Source: Fidelibacterota bacterium (GTDB lineage: Bacteria; Fidelibacterota; Marinisomatia; SCGC-AAA003-L08; TS1B11). From it: a stretch of 64,000 nt of DNA. Made by a program: the position numbers and the translations under genes. The DNA lies in the NCBI GenBank assembly GCA_004124295.1, contig SCKI01000002.1:62001-126000 (forward strand), read 5' to 3'. The notes beneath the pieces were generated by a model. The model saw only the letters and a program-made list of their open reading frames with translations, made no database searches and was not told the DNA's origin. Below, one piece after another: positions 15,598 to 23,603 of the stretch. How positions within the stretch are numbered: position 1 is the stretch's first letter; each line of letters opens with the position of its first letter.

Positions 15598-16092
15598 CTA
15601 GAAAGCGCCGATATCATTCAGAATATTTGTGGCCACCTGATCGAGGACCTGGTCACTCTCGAACTGGCCGGAGCGCACGCGCGTCTCAACGGCCACTAAG
15701 TCAATCGGTTCCCGGGGAATATCCTGAGGTTCATACTGAAGAGCGCGAAAATGGGGCAGGCTGCTGATGGTTTCGGCAACCGCGGCAGTAATTTCGGGGC
15801 GCTCAAACTCGCCTGATTCGATGCGCTCCCGCAGCACGGCGATCCGGGCTGAGTCCTCTTCGCGCAACGCGCCGAGTTGCTCCTGAATCCTGGATATCTC
15901 GCTGCCGCCGGCAGCCAGCTGTTGGGCCGCTGAGGAAATACTGACACTGTCACGGGGCGCTACCGAACTCTGGACATCGCTGGAAGCACTGCTTTTGCCG
16001 CCTCGCTGGCTCCGGGCAGTCTGCACCCGCTCCTGTTCTTTCAGGCGCTCGGCAGGATTGATATTATTGCCAATATTGTGGACGGGTGCCAT
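15598..16092 (-). CDS. flgM: FlgM-like anti-sigma-28 factor with a duplicated binding segment
   Basis: A 164-residue protein, longer than typical FlgM (about 90-100). It has the usual disordered N-terminus and the DSVSISSAAQQL segment common in FlgM. Two C-terminal segments then follow the same pattern: RIAVLRERIESGEFERPEI at about 82-100 and LVAVETRVRSGQFESDQVL at about 130-148, each continuing into an alanine/isoleucine helix. FlgM binds sigma-28 (FliA) until the hook is complete and is then exported. Position at the end of the fliS-fliD-flaG-flgN operon, with sigma-28 promoters nearby, supports the call. Confidence 0.75.
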   Translation of the reverse strand: MAPVHNIGNNINPAERLKEQERVQTARSQRGGKSSASSDVQSSVAPRDSVSISSAAQQLAAGGSEISRIQEQLGALREEDSARIAVLRERIESGEFERPEITAAVAETISSLPHFRALQYEPQDIPREPIDLVAVETRVRSGQFESDQVLDQVATNILNDIGAF

Positions 16093-16096
16093 AGTG

Positions 16097-16507
16097 TTAC
16101 CTCACTACGTCCAGCACATGGCTCGCCATGTGGGAACGTTCTGCTTGGCTGTTAAAGTTAACACGGTTCCGCATCGAAGCCATACTATTAATGATGACCA
16201 CTTGCCGACGGCGCATGATATCCTGTAGCAGGTTATCCACGCCCTCCAGTTCGGCCAGCGCAGCATCAAGCGCGGCATGGGCCAGCCGGGCGCCACTCTC
16301 GCCGTTCTCCTCCGTCAGTGCATGAAGTTCCTTTTCCAGGGCGGTAATCATTTCAATATGCCGGGCCCGCAATTCCAGCAGCGCGTCCAGCCCGTCGATG
16401 CTGAACGCTTTCGGATCAACCACCAAGGCTTGCGAGGCCACCAGGACAGCTTGCACGCTGTCGTGCTGCTGGTCCAGGATTTCCTCGATGCGCTGCTGTG
16501 CGGTCAT
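16097..16507 (-). CDS. flgN: FlgN-like flagellar export chaperone
   Basis: A helical protein of about 136 residues. Its heptad-like N-terminal helix (QQRIEEILDQQHDSVQAVL), central helix around residue 60 and final basic helix (LLQDIMRRRQVVI) fit FlgN, which chaperones the hook-filament junction proteins. Sequence conservation in this family is low, so gene context (flaG before, flgM 4 bp after) carries much of the weight. The ATG at 16507 is chosen because GGAAGG precedes it; a GTG at 16549 that overlaps flaG would add 14 residues. FliT is the main alternative identity. Confidence 0.62.
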   Translation of the reverse strand: MTAQQRIEEILDQQHDSVQAVLVASQALVVDPKAFSIDGLDALLELRARHIEMITALEKELHALTEENGESGARLAHAALDAALAELEGVDNLLQDIMRRRQVVIINSMASMRNRVNFNSQAERSHMASHVLDVVR

Positions 16508-16535
16508 TGCTGTGCTTGCCTTCCGCCCGGTTGCC

Positions 16536-16901
16536 CTAGGCTCTCTCACTGAAGATGAGCCCGGTCAAGTTCCGTAAGTTGGAAATCAGGCGCAACAGCT
16601 CCTTGGGAGGCACCTGCCTGATGACTTCGCCGGTCTCTTTGTTCACAACCTGCACGATAGCCTCTCCGGTTTCCACATTGACGTCGAAAGTGATCTTAGT
16701 GCTGGCAATCTGGCTCGCCAAATTGTTCAACTCCTTTACTACCACTGAAACGTCCTTGCCTTGTCCCGACAGTGCCGGAACCGGCGCCCGCTGCGCGGAC
16801 CTATCTTTTGCTACGCTTTGCCCCCGTTTGGCCTGGCCAACTGCCAATGATTCAGGGTCCTGACCAACGGTGGCTGCCACGCTTTGTATGGTATCAACCA
16901 T
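16536..16901 (-). CDS. flaG: FlaG family flagellar protein
   Basis: A 121-residue protein. The C-terminal half is the FlaG domain: ITFDVNVETGEAIVQVVNKETG, in which the paired strands and ETGEVIRQVPPKE turn are characteristic, followed by a helix LLRLISNLR. The N-terminal half is polar and probably disordered. FlaG influences filament length and is usually next to fliD, as here (41 bp downstream of fliD). It belongs to the fliS-fliD-flaG-flgN-flgM transcription unit. Confidence 0.9.
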   Translation of the reverse strand: MVDTIQSVAATVGQDPESLAVGQAKRGQSVAKDRSAQRAPVPALSGQGKDVSVVVKELNNLASQIASTKITFDVNVETGEAIVQVVNKETGEVIRQVPPKELLRLISNLRNLTGLIFSERA

Positions 16902-16941
16902 GATGACCCTCTGTGTTATTCCTTGTGCTCATATTTTTGTC

Positions 16942-18384
16942 TTACGACCTGAATGTCTGGAAAAATGCTGCCTGTGCCCGCACCTGCGCCAGTGCCGTTT
17001 GCAGTTTGACCATTTCCGATCTGAACCGAGCCACCCGGCGCTCCAGCCGGTCATCAAAAGTGTCCAGCCGCTCGTTCTGATGCCTGATCGTCGTATCGAC
17101 GGACCGCTGGGAGCTGTTGATCAGCCCCGTAGTGCGCGTGTACGAGACCACGAAGTCGCGCAGCTGGGTGGCGATGCCGTCGCTGACATTGAAGATATCC
17201 GACACCAGCTGCGGATTTGCCGCCAGGGCCGACTCGAACTTTTCAGGGTCATCAAAAAACAGTGTGCCGTTGTTCTTGACGTCGATGCCGATCTCAAGCA
17301 AGCGGTCGTAATCGGTGGTCGAGGTGCCGACCACCCGGGAGCCCACAATGCTGCGCAACTCAATGCCCAGCAGGCTGTAAGTGGGGTCGCCTCGAAAATC
17401 GCCGTCGGCCAGCGTCTCGGCGCGGATAAATGTCAGCGCCTCATTGTAAGCCTCGATAAAACTGTCCACCTCGCTACGCACCGCTGCCGTATCGGCTTCC
17501 ACCGTCAGGGTTTGATCGGAGGTGGTGGTGTTTAACAGCTGGAAAGTAATGCCGTCAAGCACATCGTCAATCGTGTTGCTGCCCCGGGAGAAGCTTAGGC
17601 CGTCCATAATGAACTGGGCGTTCAGATCGGCGCTGGCGGTAATGTAGCCGCCGGTTGTGCCGCTCGTCTGGGCGTTGGTTGTGAGGCCCAGCGTGGCCAG
17701 CAAGCCGTCGGTGTCGGTGAACTGCAGGGCGTTGGATTCGCCCGACAGCCCGGACCGCAGGATAAGCCTGGCCGTGCCGGATGACTCCTCCACTGCCGTG
17801 GCGGTCACCCGCTCCGTGGCCTCCAGGTTGCCGCTGGATACTTCCAATGCAATGGCATCGTTGATGGCGGAGGCGATGTCGTCAAAGAGCAGCTCGTTCG
17901 TCTTGGCAAAGGAGGCGGCGCTGATCGTCACCGTCACTGCCACCCGGTTGGACGGATCGTCGTCCGTGGGGTGTGCCACCAGGATGTCGAAACTCTGATC
18001 GGTGGTAATTCCGCTGAAATCCGAGTTGATCCCGGTCACCTGATCCGACACCCGGGTATCGGTCGATGCCAGCCGGCTGATGGAAATGGAGTGGCTGCCG
18101 ACCTGGGAATCAGAAGTGGCCGTAACGGTGAATAAATCGGAGTCGCTGGTGATACCCCGGCGGCTGGCGAAAGGATCCGACAGGACGGTTTCGGCAAAAC
18201 TGTCCGTTATGCGAAAGAGCGCGGAGAGCTTGGAGTCGAGGTCACTGAGGGCGGTTTTCCGGGTTTGCAGCTTTTCGAGCCGTGCCTCCAGCACAAATCG
18301 GCTGCGCAGCTCCAAGCCCCTGAACTGGGCTACAAGGCCCTCTATATCAATTCCGCCTCCGATTCCAAATGATGCTATCGACAC
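16942..18384 (-). CDS. fliD: Flagellar filament cap protein FliD (HAP2)
   Basis: A 480-residue cap protein of typical length. The N-terminal coiled segment follows MSIASFGIGGGIDIEGLVAQF and the LSDLDSKLSAL helix. The central region is rich in threonine, serine and aspartate and carries several family-like beta strands. The C-terminus returns to helices (IRHQNERLDTFDDRLERRVA) ending with the AFFQTFRS tail. FliD forms the distal pentameric cap that folds exported flagellin. It starts 14 bp after fliS in the same operon. Confidence 0.92.
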   Translation of the reverse strand: MSIASFGIGGGIDIEGLVAQFRGLELRSRFVLEARLEKLQTRKTALSDLDSKLSALFRITDSFAETVLSDPFASRRGITSDSDLFTVTATSDSQVGSHSISISRLASTDTRVSDQVTGINSDFSGITTDQSFDILVAHPTDDDPSNRVAVTVTISAASFAKTNELLFDDIASAINDAIALEVSSGNLEATERVTATAVEESSGTARLILRSGLSGESNALQFTDTDGLLATLGLTTNAQTSGTTGGYITASADLNAQFIMDGLSFSRGSNTIDDVLDGITFQLLNTTTSDQTLTVEADTAAVRSEVDSFIEAYNEALTFIRAETLADGDFRGDPTYSLLGIELRSIVGSRVVGTSTTDYDRLLEIGIDVKNNGTLFFDDPEKFESALAANPQLVSDIFNVSDGIATQLRDFVVSYTRTTGLINSSQRSVDTTIRHQNERLDTFDDRLERRVARFRSEMVKLQTALAQVRAQAAFFQTFRS

Positions 18385-18398
18385 AGCGTTTTCCTCAG

Positions 18399-18719
18399 TT
18401 AGTTAAGGTTCATGGCTTCTGACCATGCGGCCTTGAAACCGCTAATTAAACCCTCTACCTCAGTATAATTTTCTTTGCGCACCTGATCCAGGCAGTACTG
18501 ATAAACCTGAAACATGGGCAGCGCAATCTCCTCGTGCTGGAAATTCAGTGCCTCGATCAACCCCAGCAGTGCTCTTTCGGCCCGGTCATAATTGGAGGAT
18601 TTGCAGGCCGCCAGAACGGCGTCGTACATATAGGCAACCAACTGGACAGGGCTGGCGGACATGATCTTCTGCTTGAGATAAGGATCTCGCTCTGCTCTGG
18701 CCGCCTGATTTCCGTTCAT
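18399..18719 (-). CDS. fliS: Flagellin export chaperone FliS
   Basis: A four-helix protein of about 106 residues. The motif KQKIMSASPVQLVAYMYDAVLAAC is the FliS flagellin-binding surface region; the YDRAERALLGLIEALNF and the final helix complete the bundle. It binds the C-terminus of flagellin and blocks premature polymerisation. The ATG at 18719 is chosen; a GTG at 18743 would add eight residues, and GAGAGGAG lies between the two. It is the first gene after a sigma-28 promoter at 18795-18821 and leads the fliD operon. Confidence 0.9.
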   Translation of the reverse strand: MNGNQAARAERDPYLKQKIMSASPVQLVAYMYDAVLAACKSSNYDRAERALLGLIEALNFQHEEIALPMFQVYQYCLDQVRKENYTEVEGLISGFKAAWSEAMNLN

Positions 18720-18794
18720 TTGCACGCCCGATGCTCCTCTCACTCCCGTTTCATATTATGCCTCAAGCCCACCAAAGGGGCTCATCTGCATCTT

Positions 18795-18821
18795 ATATCG
18801 GTCAATATAGCCTAATCTTTA
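18795..18821 (-). promoter_or_regulatory. Sigma-28 (FliA) promoter of the fliS-fliD operon
   Basis: On the minus strand the -35 element TAAAGATT (18814-18821) and the -10 element ACCGATAT (18795-18802) are separated by exactly 11 bases, as in the flagellar consensus TAAAGTTT-N11-GCCGATAA. The promoter lies about 75 bp before the fliS start and after the flagellin terminator, so the two units are transcribed separately. Confidence 0.8.
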
Positions 18822-18875
18822 ACCTTTTCTGGCCTCTAATTTCAGTCGGCTAAATCACTTTTATTGCACAATAGG

Positions 18876-18902
18876 AAAGGGCCCGGCAAATGCCGAGCCC
18901 TT
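18876..18902 (-). terminator. Rho-independent terminator after flagellin
   Basis: The minus strand reads AAGGGCTCGGCA, a short loop and then GCCGGGCCCTT, followed by a T-rich stretch. The stem has about nine pairs with one G-T, 30 bp beyond the flagellin stop codon, and ends the high-level flagellin message before the fliS promoter. Confidence 0.75.
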
Positions 18903-18932
18903 CCACGCGAAAGCCCAACTGGCTGCGCTGGT

Positions 18933-19754
18933 TTACCGGAAGAGCGATAGAACCAGCTGGGGTGCCGCATTTGCTTGCGCAAAAGCACTGAAAGCAGTTT
19001 GTTGGATGATCTGGTTTCGCACCAGGTTTGCCTGCTCCAGAGCAAAGTCGACGTCCTCGATTCGGCTTCGGGCTGCCTCGGTGTTGGTGATGGCTACCGA
19101 CAGCGTATCTTCCTTGGAAGAGAGCCGCAGTAAACTTTCACCTACCGTCTGGGCCGCACTGTTCAGCGAGTCAATGGCTGCGTCCACTGCGGCAATCGCA
19201 GCAGAAGCGGTTGACGAATTGGACACGACCAGGGCATCCACGCCGATGGCCGCAGAGTCGGCATTCGCCAGGGTGACGGTGAAGACATCACCTGCGGCGG
19301 CGCCCGTCTGGAACTTGCTGCCGCTGAAGCTGCCGTCGATCAGCTGGGTGCCCTGGAACTCGTTCTCCGCCACGATGGCGTCGATTTCATCTACCAGTGC
19401 ATCAATCTGACCCTGGATGGCCGTCCGCTGCGCGATATTATAGGAGTCATCCGCAGCCTGCACCGTCTTCTCCTTGATGATCTGGAGAAGATCGCTGATG
19501 GCCAGGTAACCGCCTTCTGCGATGTTCAGGACGTTTTTGGCTGTACCTACATTTGAGAGAGCCTGCTGCAGGGAGCGCCGACGCGCTTCCAGTCCGCGTG
19601 CCAGGGAGAAACTGGCGGCGTCATCGCCGACCGAGTTAATCCGTTTGCCCGTGGACAGTCTGAGCAGGCTTTTGCCAATCGTATTATTGACCTTGAGCAG
19701 TGCATTCAATGACTGCAAGGCCGCAATATTGGCGCCTATTCTTGTGAAACTCAT
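18933..19754 (-). CDS. fliC: Flagellin
   Basis: A 273-residue compact flagellin with conserved D0/D1 ends and almost no variable D2/D3. The N-terminus shows LSTGKRINSVGDDAASFSLA with the AALQSLNALLKVNN helix, and the C-terminus shows TNTEAARSRIEDVDFA and the family ending AAPQLVLSLFR. It is the filament subunit, exported unfolded by the flagellar type III system with FliS as chaperone. It has its own sigma-28 promoter, a ~100-base leader with CsrA-type sites, a strong Shine-Dalgarno sequence and a terminator. Only one flagellin gene is seen in this window. Confidence 0.95.
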   Translation of the reverse strand: MSFTRIGANIAALQSLNALLKVNNTIGKSLLRLSTGKRINSVGDDAASFSLARGLEARRRSLQQALSNVGTAKNVLNIAEGGYLAISDLLQIIKEKTVQAADDSYNIAQRTAIQGQIDALVDEIDAIVAENEFQGTQLIDGSFSGSKFQTGAAAGDVFTVTLANADSAAIGVDALVVSNSSTASAAIAAVDAAIDSLNSAAQTVGESLLRLSSKEDTLSVAITNTEAARSRIEDVDFALEQANLVRNQIIQQTAFSAFAQANAAPQLVLSLFR

Positions 19755-19758
19755 TTCA

Positions 19759-19768
19759 ACCTCCTTGT
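19759..19768 (-). promoter_or_regulatory. CsrA-type site overlapping the flagellin Shine-Dalgarno sequence
   Basis: The minus strand reads ACAAGGAGGT immediately before the flagellin start codon. AAGGAGG is the ribosome-binding site, and the whole decamer differs from the CsrA core consensus ACAAGGATGT at one position. Occupation by CsrA would block translation directly. Confidence 0.55.
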
Positions 19769-19777
19769 CTTACGCCG

Positions 19778-19795
19778 GGGAGCATCCTTGCTCCC
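19778..19795 (-). promoter_or_regulatory. Leader hairpin displaying a CsrA-type AAGGAT loop
   Basis: The minus strand reads GGGAGC-AAGGAT-GCTCCC: a perfect 6-bp stem with GGA in the hexaloop. This is the favoured presentation for CsrA binding; the loop with its closing pairs, GCAAGGATGC, is close to the SELEX core ACAAGGATGT. It lies about 24 bases before the flagellin start. Confidence 0.6.
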
Positions 19796-19861
19796 TTCGA
19801 TCACTCTTCCTCCAGCAAACAGCACTAAATTTTATCACCGCCTGCTGCTATCACATCACCC

Positions 19862-19888
19862 CTATCGGACCTATCCGCCAAAACTTTA
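19862..19888 (-). promoter_or_regulatory. Sigma-28 (FliA) promoter of flagellin
   Basis: The minus strand has the -35 element TAAAGTTT (19881-19888), identical to consensus, an 11-base spacer and the -10 element TCCGATAG (19862-19869). It lies about 108 bp before the flagellin start and would give a leader of roughly 100 bases. Confidence 0.85.
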
Positions 19889-19976
19889 GCAGCCATTCGC
19901 AGTAGCCCGTCAGTTCCGGTGGTTGACTTCAGCCCTTGCCAGGCCGTAGCATCCCGGCTGGATAAGGCTCCCCTGA

Positions 19977-21311
19977 ATGCCAGCTGCACCCACCCCGCCC
20001 CTGCTGATTACCGGCATGCACCGATCCGGCACTTCCATGGTTGCCCGGCTGCTCAATATCTGCGGCCTCTCCCTGGGACCGGAGCAGCGCCTGATGCCTC
20101 CCGGTGAGGGCAATCCCAACGGCTTCTGGCAAAATTTGGATATGGACGCCATTACTGAAGAGGTGCTGGCCAGCCTCTCAGGCGAGTGGGACTTTCTACT
20201 GCCCCCCATGCCGGACGGCTGGGAGCAGGCCGACGCTCTGGCCGGACTCCGCCAGCGGGCCGAGGAGCAGGCCGCCGCCTTGGGGCGCAGATTACCCTGG
20301 GGCTGGAAGGACCCCCGGGCCAGCCTGACCATCCCCTTCTGGAGCCGCCTGCTGCCCGGTCTGCGCACTCTCGTCGTGTTGCGCCACCCGGTGGAAACGG
20401 CCCGCTCGCTGGTCAAGCGGGTCTCCAGCAGCCCCGCCATGGCCCAGCACCTGTGGCTGCAGTACTATCGCCGTATTCTGGCCCATACCGATCCCGGCTT
20501 GCGGATGGTGACCCATTACGACAGTTATTTCCTGGATCCCGGCGGCGAGCTGCAGCGCATTCTGGACTGGGCCGGCCTGGAGCCGGATGAGCAAACCAGG
20601 CAGGTGGCACTGACCGCCATTGCGCCTGATATCCGCCAGCAGTCCCTCATTGGCGGATCGCCCGGCCCCGTTGCCGCTGAGGGCGAGAGCGGGATTAAGG
20701 TTCCGGCCGAGCTGGCCCAGCTTTACGATCAGCTCTGCGGGGAAGCGGGTCCCGTGCTGCAGGCCGGCTTGGCCAGCGGACAGCTATCACGGCCTCAGGC
20801 CAGCCCCGATCCATCTTCCCCGCCCACCGACCCCGTACCGCAGGAGCGCCAGGCGCGGGCCGGGCAATCGTTCGATGCTGCACAGGTGTTGCTGGAGCAG
20901 GGCAATACGGAACAGGCCATCATGCGCTTTCAGGAAGCCACGACCCTCGACCCCTGGCGGGCCGATGCGCAGAATGATCTGGGGGTGTTGCTGTTGCAGG
21001 CCGGTGAAGCGACAGTGGCGGAGATTTATCTGCGGTTGGCTGTAGGGTTGCGCCCCGCCGACCCCGGCTTCAGCGCCAATCTGGCGGCGGCCTATATCCG
21101 GCTGGGCCGTACCGAAGACGCCATCAAAACCTACCTCGCGCTGCTGGAGCGCCAGCCTGATGACATCGGGAGCCTCAACTGGCTGGCTGCCGTCGCCCAT
21201 GAGATGGGAAATGTCCCTACGGCGATTAAATATGCCGAGCGGGTGATCAAGGCCGATCCGGGCAACGAAACCGCCGGCCAATTGCTGGCTAAACTGCGGC
21301 CGTCCGCTTGA
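19977..21311 (+). CDS. Sulfotransferase-like protein with C-terminal TPR repeats
   Basis: A 444-residue protein. Residues 8-25 carry the sulfotransferase PAPS-binding loop LITGMHRSGTSMVARLL, and LVVLRHPVETARSLV near residue 140 is the 3'-phosphate-binding strand. After a proline-rich linker (about 265-290), roughly four TPR helix pairs run to the end (AAQVLLEQGNTEQAIMRFQE, ADAQNDLGVLLLQAG, AAAYIRLGRTEDAIKTYLAL). The enzyme would transfer sulfate to a carbohydrate or protein acceptor, with the TPR part giving acceptor or partner binding. It is divergent from flagellin and 220 bp away, so surface-glycan or filament modification is possible but unproven. Confidence 0.8.
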   Translation: MPAAPTPPLLITGMHRSGTSMVARLLNICGLSLGPEQRLMPPGEGNPNGFWQNLDMDAITEEVLASLSGEWDFLLPPMPDGWEQADALAGLRQRAEEQAAALGRRLPWGWKDPRASLTIPFWSRLLPGLRTLVVLRHPVETARSLVKRVSSSPAMAQHLWLQYYRRILAHTDPGLRMVTHYDSYFLDPGGELQRILDWAGLEPDEQTRQVALTAIAPDIRQQSLIGGSPGPVAAEGESGIKVPAELAQLYDQLCGEAGPVLQAGLASGQLSRPQASPDPSSPPTDPVPQERQARAGQSFDAAQVLLEQGNTEQAIMRFQEATTLDPWRADAQNDLGVLLLQAGEATVAEIYLRLAVGLRPADPGFSANLAAAYIRLGRTEDAIKTYLALLERQPDDIGSLNWLAAVAHEMGNVPTAIKYAERVIKADPGNETAGQLLAKLRPSA

Positions 21312-21319
21312 CCTCCCGG

Positions 21320-22345
21320 TCAGGATCCGGTTTCCAGCGCCTCCGAATAACTGCCTGAAGTCGCCGCCCCATTCATCCGGGCCCGGTGGAGAAAGGCCGC
21401 CTGCCCGGCAGGCAACTGCTCGCTATTGCCGGACCAACTTTGCAGCGCCGACTGCTGCAGCGCCCGGCCGTAGGAGAAGGTCAGCCGCCACGGCTTACCA
21501 ATATCCGCTATGGCGTTCATGGCCTGCAGGTTGGCCGTCGCTTGCAGCTCCGTCTGCCCGCCGGACAAAAAGGCGATGCCCGGCACCTCCGCCGGCACCT
21601 GGGCCGACAGCAGTTCCAGCGTCTGGCGGGCCACTTCTGCGCTGCCGGGCTGGTCGGGGCAATCGGCGCCGGCCACGACCATGTTGGGCTTCAGGATGAT
21701 CCCCGGCAGATAGACTCTGTGGGCGGCCAGGGCGGCAAAGACGGCCGCCAGGGTCTGCCCGGTCACCTCCCGGCAGCGCTCCATGGTATGGCTGCCATCC
21801 AGCAGCACTTCAGGCTCTACGACAGGCACGATGCCGGCCTCCTGGCAGAGCGCGGCGTAGCGGGCCAGCGCCTCGGCATTGGAGCCGATACAGGCCGCTG
21901 AAGGGATGCCGTCGCCGATGGTGATGACCGCCCGCCACTTGGCGAAGGTGAGCCCCAGGGTGGCGTACTCGGCCAGCCGTTCCCGCAGACCATCCAGGCC
22001 CTCGGTCACCGATTCACCCGGATGGCCGGCCAGCGGCTTGGCGCCCCGGTCAACCTTGATCCCCGGCTGCACACCCCGGGCGGCCAGGTATGCCGGAAAG
22101 GGCGTCCCGTCGGCGGTACTCTGGCGCACCGTTTCGTCGAACATGATCACGCCGGAGATATGCTGCTCCATGCCCTCGGTGACAAACAGCATGTTGCGGT
22201 AGGCCTGGCGGGTCTGCTCAGTGCTCTCGGCGCCGATGGCATCAAACCTTTTCTTGATAGTGCCGCCGCTTTCATCGGCAGCCAGTATGCCTTTCCCGGT
22301 TGCCGCCAGGGCCCGGGCGGTCGCGGCCAGTATTTCCTGATTCAT
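21320..22345 (-). CDS. Fructose-bisphosphate aldolase, class I
   Basis: A 341-residue Schiff-base aldolase of the eukaryote-like class I family. It has GKGILAADESGGTIKKRF at about residues 17-34 and the catalytic lysine in GIILKPNMVVAG near residue 215. VVEPEVLLDG precedes that lysine with the conserved Glu pair, and the phosphate-binding FLSGGQTE lies near 260. It interconverts fructose 1,6-bisphosphate with two triose phosphates and needs no metal. It starts 16 bp after the phosphofructokinase gene on the same strand, giving a two-gene glycolytic operon. The extreme C-terminal tyrosine of animal enzymes is replaced by a short ALETGS tail. Confidence 0.93.
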   Translation of the reverse strand: MNQEILAATARALAATGKGILAADESGGTIKKRFDAIGAESTEQTRQAYRNMLFVTEGMEQHISGVIMFDETVRQSTADGTPFPAYLAARGVQPGIKVDRGAKPLAGHPGESVTEGLDGLRERLAEYATLGLTFAKWRAVITIGDGIPSAACIGSNAEALARYAALCQEAGIVPVVEPEVLLDGSHTMERCREVTGQTLAAVFAALAAHRVYLPGIILKPNMVVAGADCPDQPGSAEVARQTLELLSAQVPAEVPGIAFLSGGQTELQATANLQAMNAIADIGKPWRLTFSYGRALQQSALQSWSGNSEQLPAGQAAFLHRARMNGAATSGSYSEALETGS

Positions 22346-22361
22346 CCTGTTTGGTTGCTCC

Positions 22362-23396
22362 TTAAGCGTTCAAAAGTTCCAGGTCCGATATCCAATCCTC
22401 TCCCACCGTTTTGGTTTCGCCGGTGGCCTCGGCCAGCGGTACGGCCACAATCCGGTTGCCCCGGAGGGCCGCCATCTGGCCGAACTGGCCCTCGTGGATC
22501 ATGCGGGCCGCGAAAACGCCGTAGCGGGTGGACAGGACCCGGTCTGCCGGTGACGGCACGCCGCCGCGCTGCAAATGGCCCAGCACAACATCCCGGGTTT
22601 CCAGGCCGGTGGCCTTTTCGATGGCCGCCGCCACCCGGTGACCGATGCCGCCCAGCCGGACATTTCCGAAAGCGTCGCTGCTTTCATCCTGGGTGGTATG
22701 CCCCTCCTGCTGGAGCAGCTCGGCCCCTTCAGAGACCACTACCAGGGCATAGTTCTTCCGCCCGGGACCGTACTCCCGCTGCAGCGCCGCACACAGGTCA
22801 ACGAGGCTGGTAGGTTTTTCGGGGAGCATGGTGTAGTCGGCCCCTCCGGCGATGCCGGCATACAGGGCAATCCAGCCGGCGTGGCGTCCCATCACCTCCA
22901 CCACCAACACCCGGTGATGGCTGGCGGCAGTGGTGTGCAGCCGGTCCACGGCCTCGGTGGCGATGGTGATGGCCGTATCGAAGCCGAAGGTGGCGTCGGT
23001 CGCCGACAGGTCGTTATCGATGGTCTTGGGAATGCCGATGATGGACAGACCCATTCCGGCCAGCCGGGTGGCCACGCCCAACGTATCGTCACCGCCGATG
23101 GCGGCCAGCACGTCAATGTGGTTGGCCGTCAGGTTGGCCTTGATCTGCTCAACCATGGCCGGGTCGTTCAGGGGATTGGTGCGGCTGGTGCCCAGGAGGG
23201 TGCCGCCAACGGCAACCTGGTCCCTCACGTCTTCTACGGTAAGGGGCCGGGAGAGGTTTTCCACCACCCCTTTCCAGCCGTCCAGAAAACCGGTGAAATC
23301 ATAGCCGTACCGTTTCACGCCGGCCAACACAAGCCCCCTGATGACGGCGTTAAGGCCGGGACAGTCGCCGCCGCCGGTTAATATTCCAATGCGCAT
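22362..23396 (-). CDS. pfp: 6-phosphofructokinase, pyrophosphate-dependent type by active-site residues
   Basis: A 344-residue PFK-family enzyme. It has the N-terminal LTGGGDCPGLNAVIRG, the catalytic PKTIDNDL and the fructose-6-phosphate-binding MGRHAGW. Two residues decide the phosphoryl donor: GGDDT has Asp at position 104 (Gly in ATP enzymes, GGDGS), and Lys124 precedes TIDND (Gly in ATP enzymes). The Asp104-Lys124 pair is established as the signature of PPi use. The enzyme would run reversibly between fructose 6-phosphate and the 1,6-bisphosphate, sparing ATP. It is coupled to the aldolase gene downstream. Confidence 0.92.
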   Translation of the reverse strand: MRIGILTGGGDCPGLNAVIRGLVLAGVKRYGYDFTGFLDGWKGVVENLSRPLTVEDVRDQVAVGGTLLGTSRTNPLNDPAMVEQIKANLTANHIDVLAAIGGDDTLGVATRLAGMGLSIIGIPKTIDNDLSATDATFGFDTAITIATEAVDRLHTTAASHHRVLVVEVMGRHAGWIALYAGIAGGADYTMLPEKPTSLVDLCAALQREYGPGRKNYALVVVSEGAELLQQEGHTTQDESSDAFGNVRLGGIGHRVAAAIEKATGLETRDVVLGHLQRGGVPSPADRVLSTRYGVFAARMIHEGQFGQMAALRGNRIVAVPLAEATGETKTVGEDWISDLELLNA

Positions 23397-23603
23397 GAAT
23401 CGTTGTCCCCTGGATATTGGGATGGTTGTTTAATGGATCGTTGGCCGTAGGGGAACACCTGCCTGGCAGCCCCCTGCCGGAGGTGGAAATTACAGCCAAC
23501 CGGTGGCGGTCACAATTCCCCCCGTAGTGAACCCTTTTGGCCCCGGGGCGGTTTCCCGGTTGGTCCGGGAGCCCTTGTTCCCGCAACCTTCCGGGGGCTA
23601 AGT

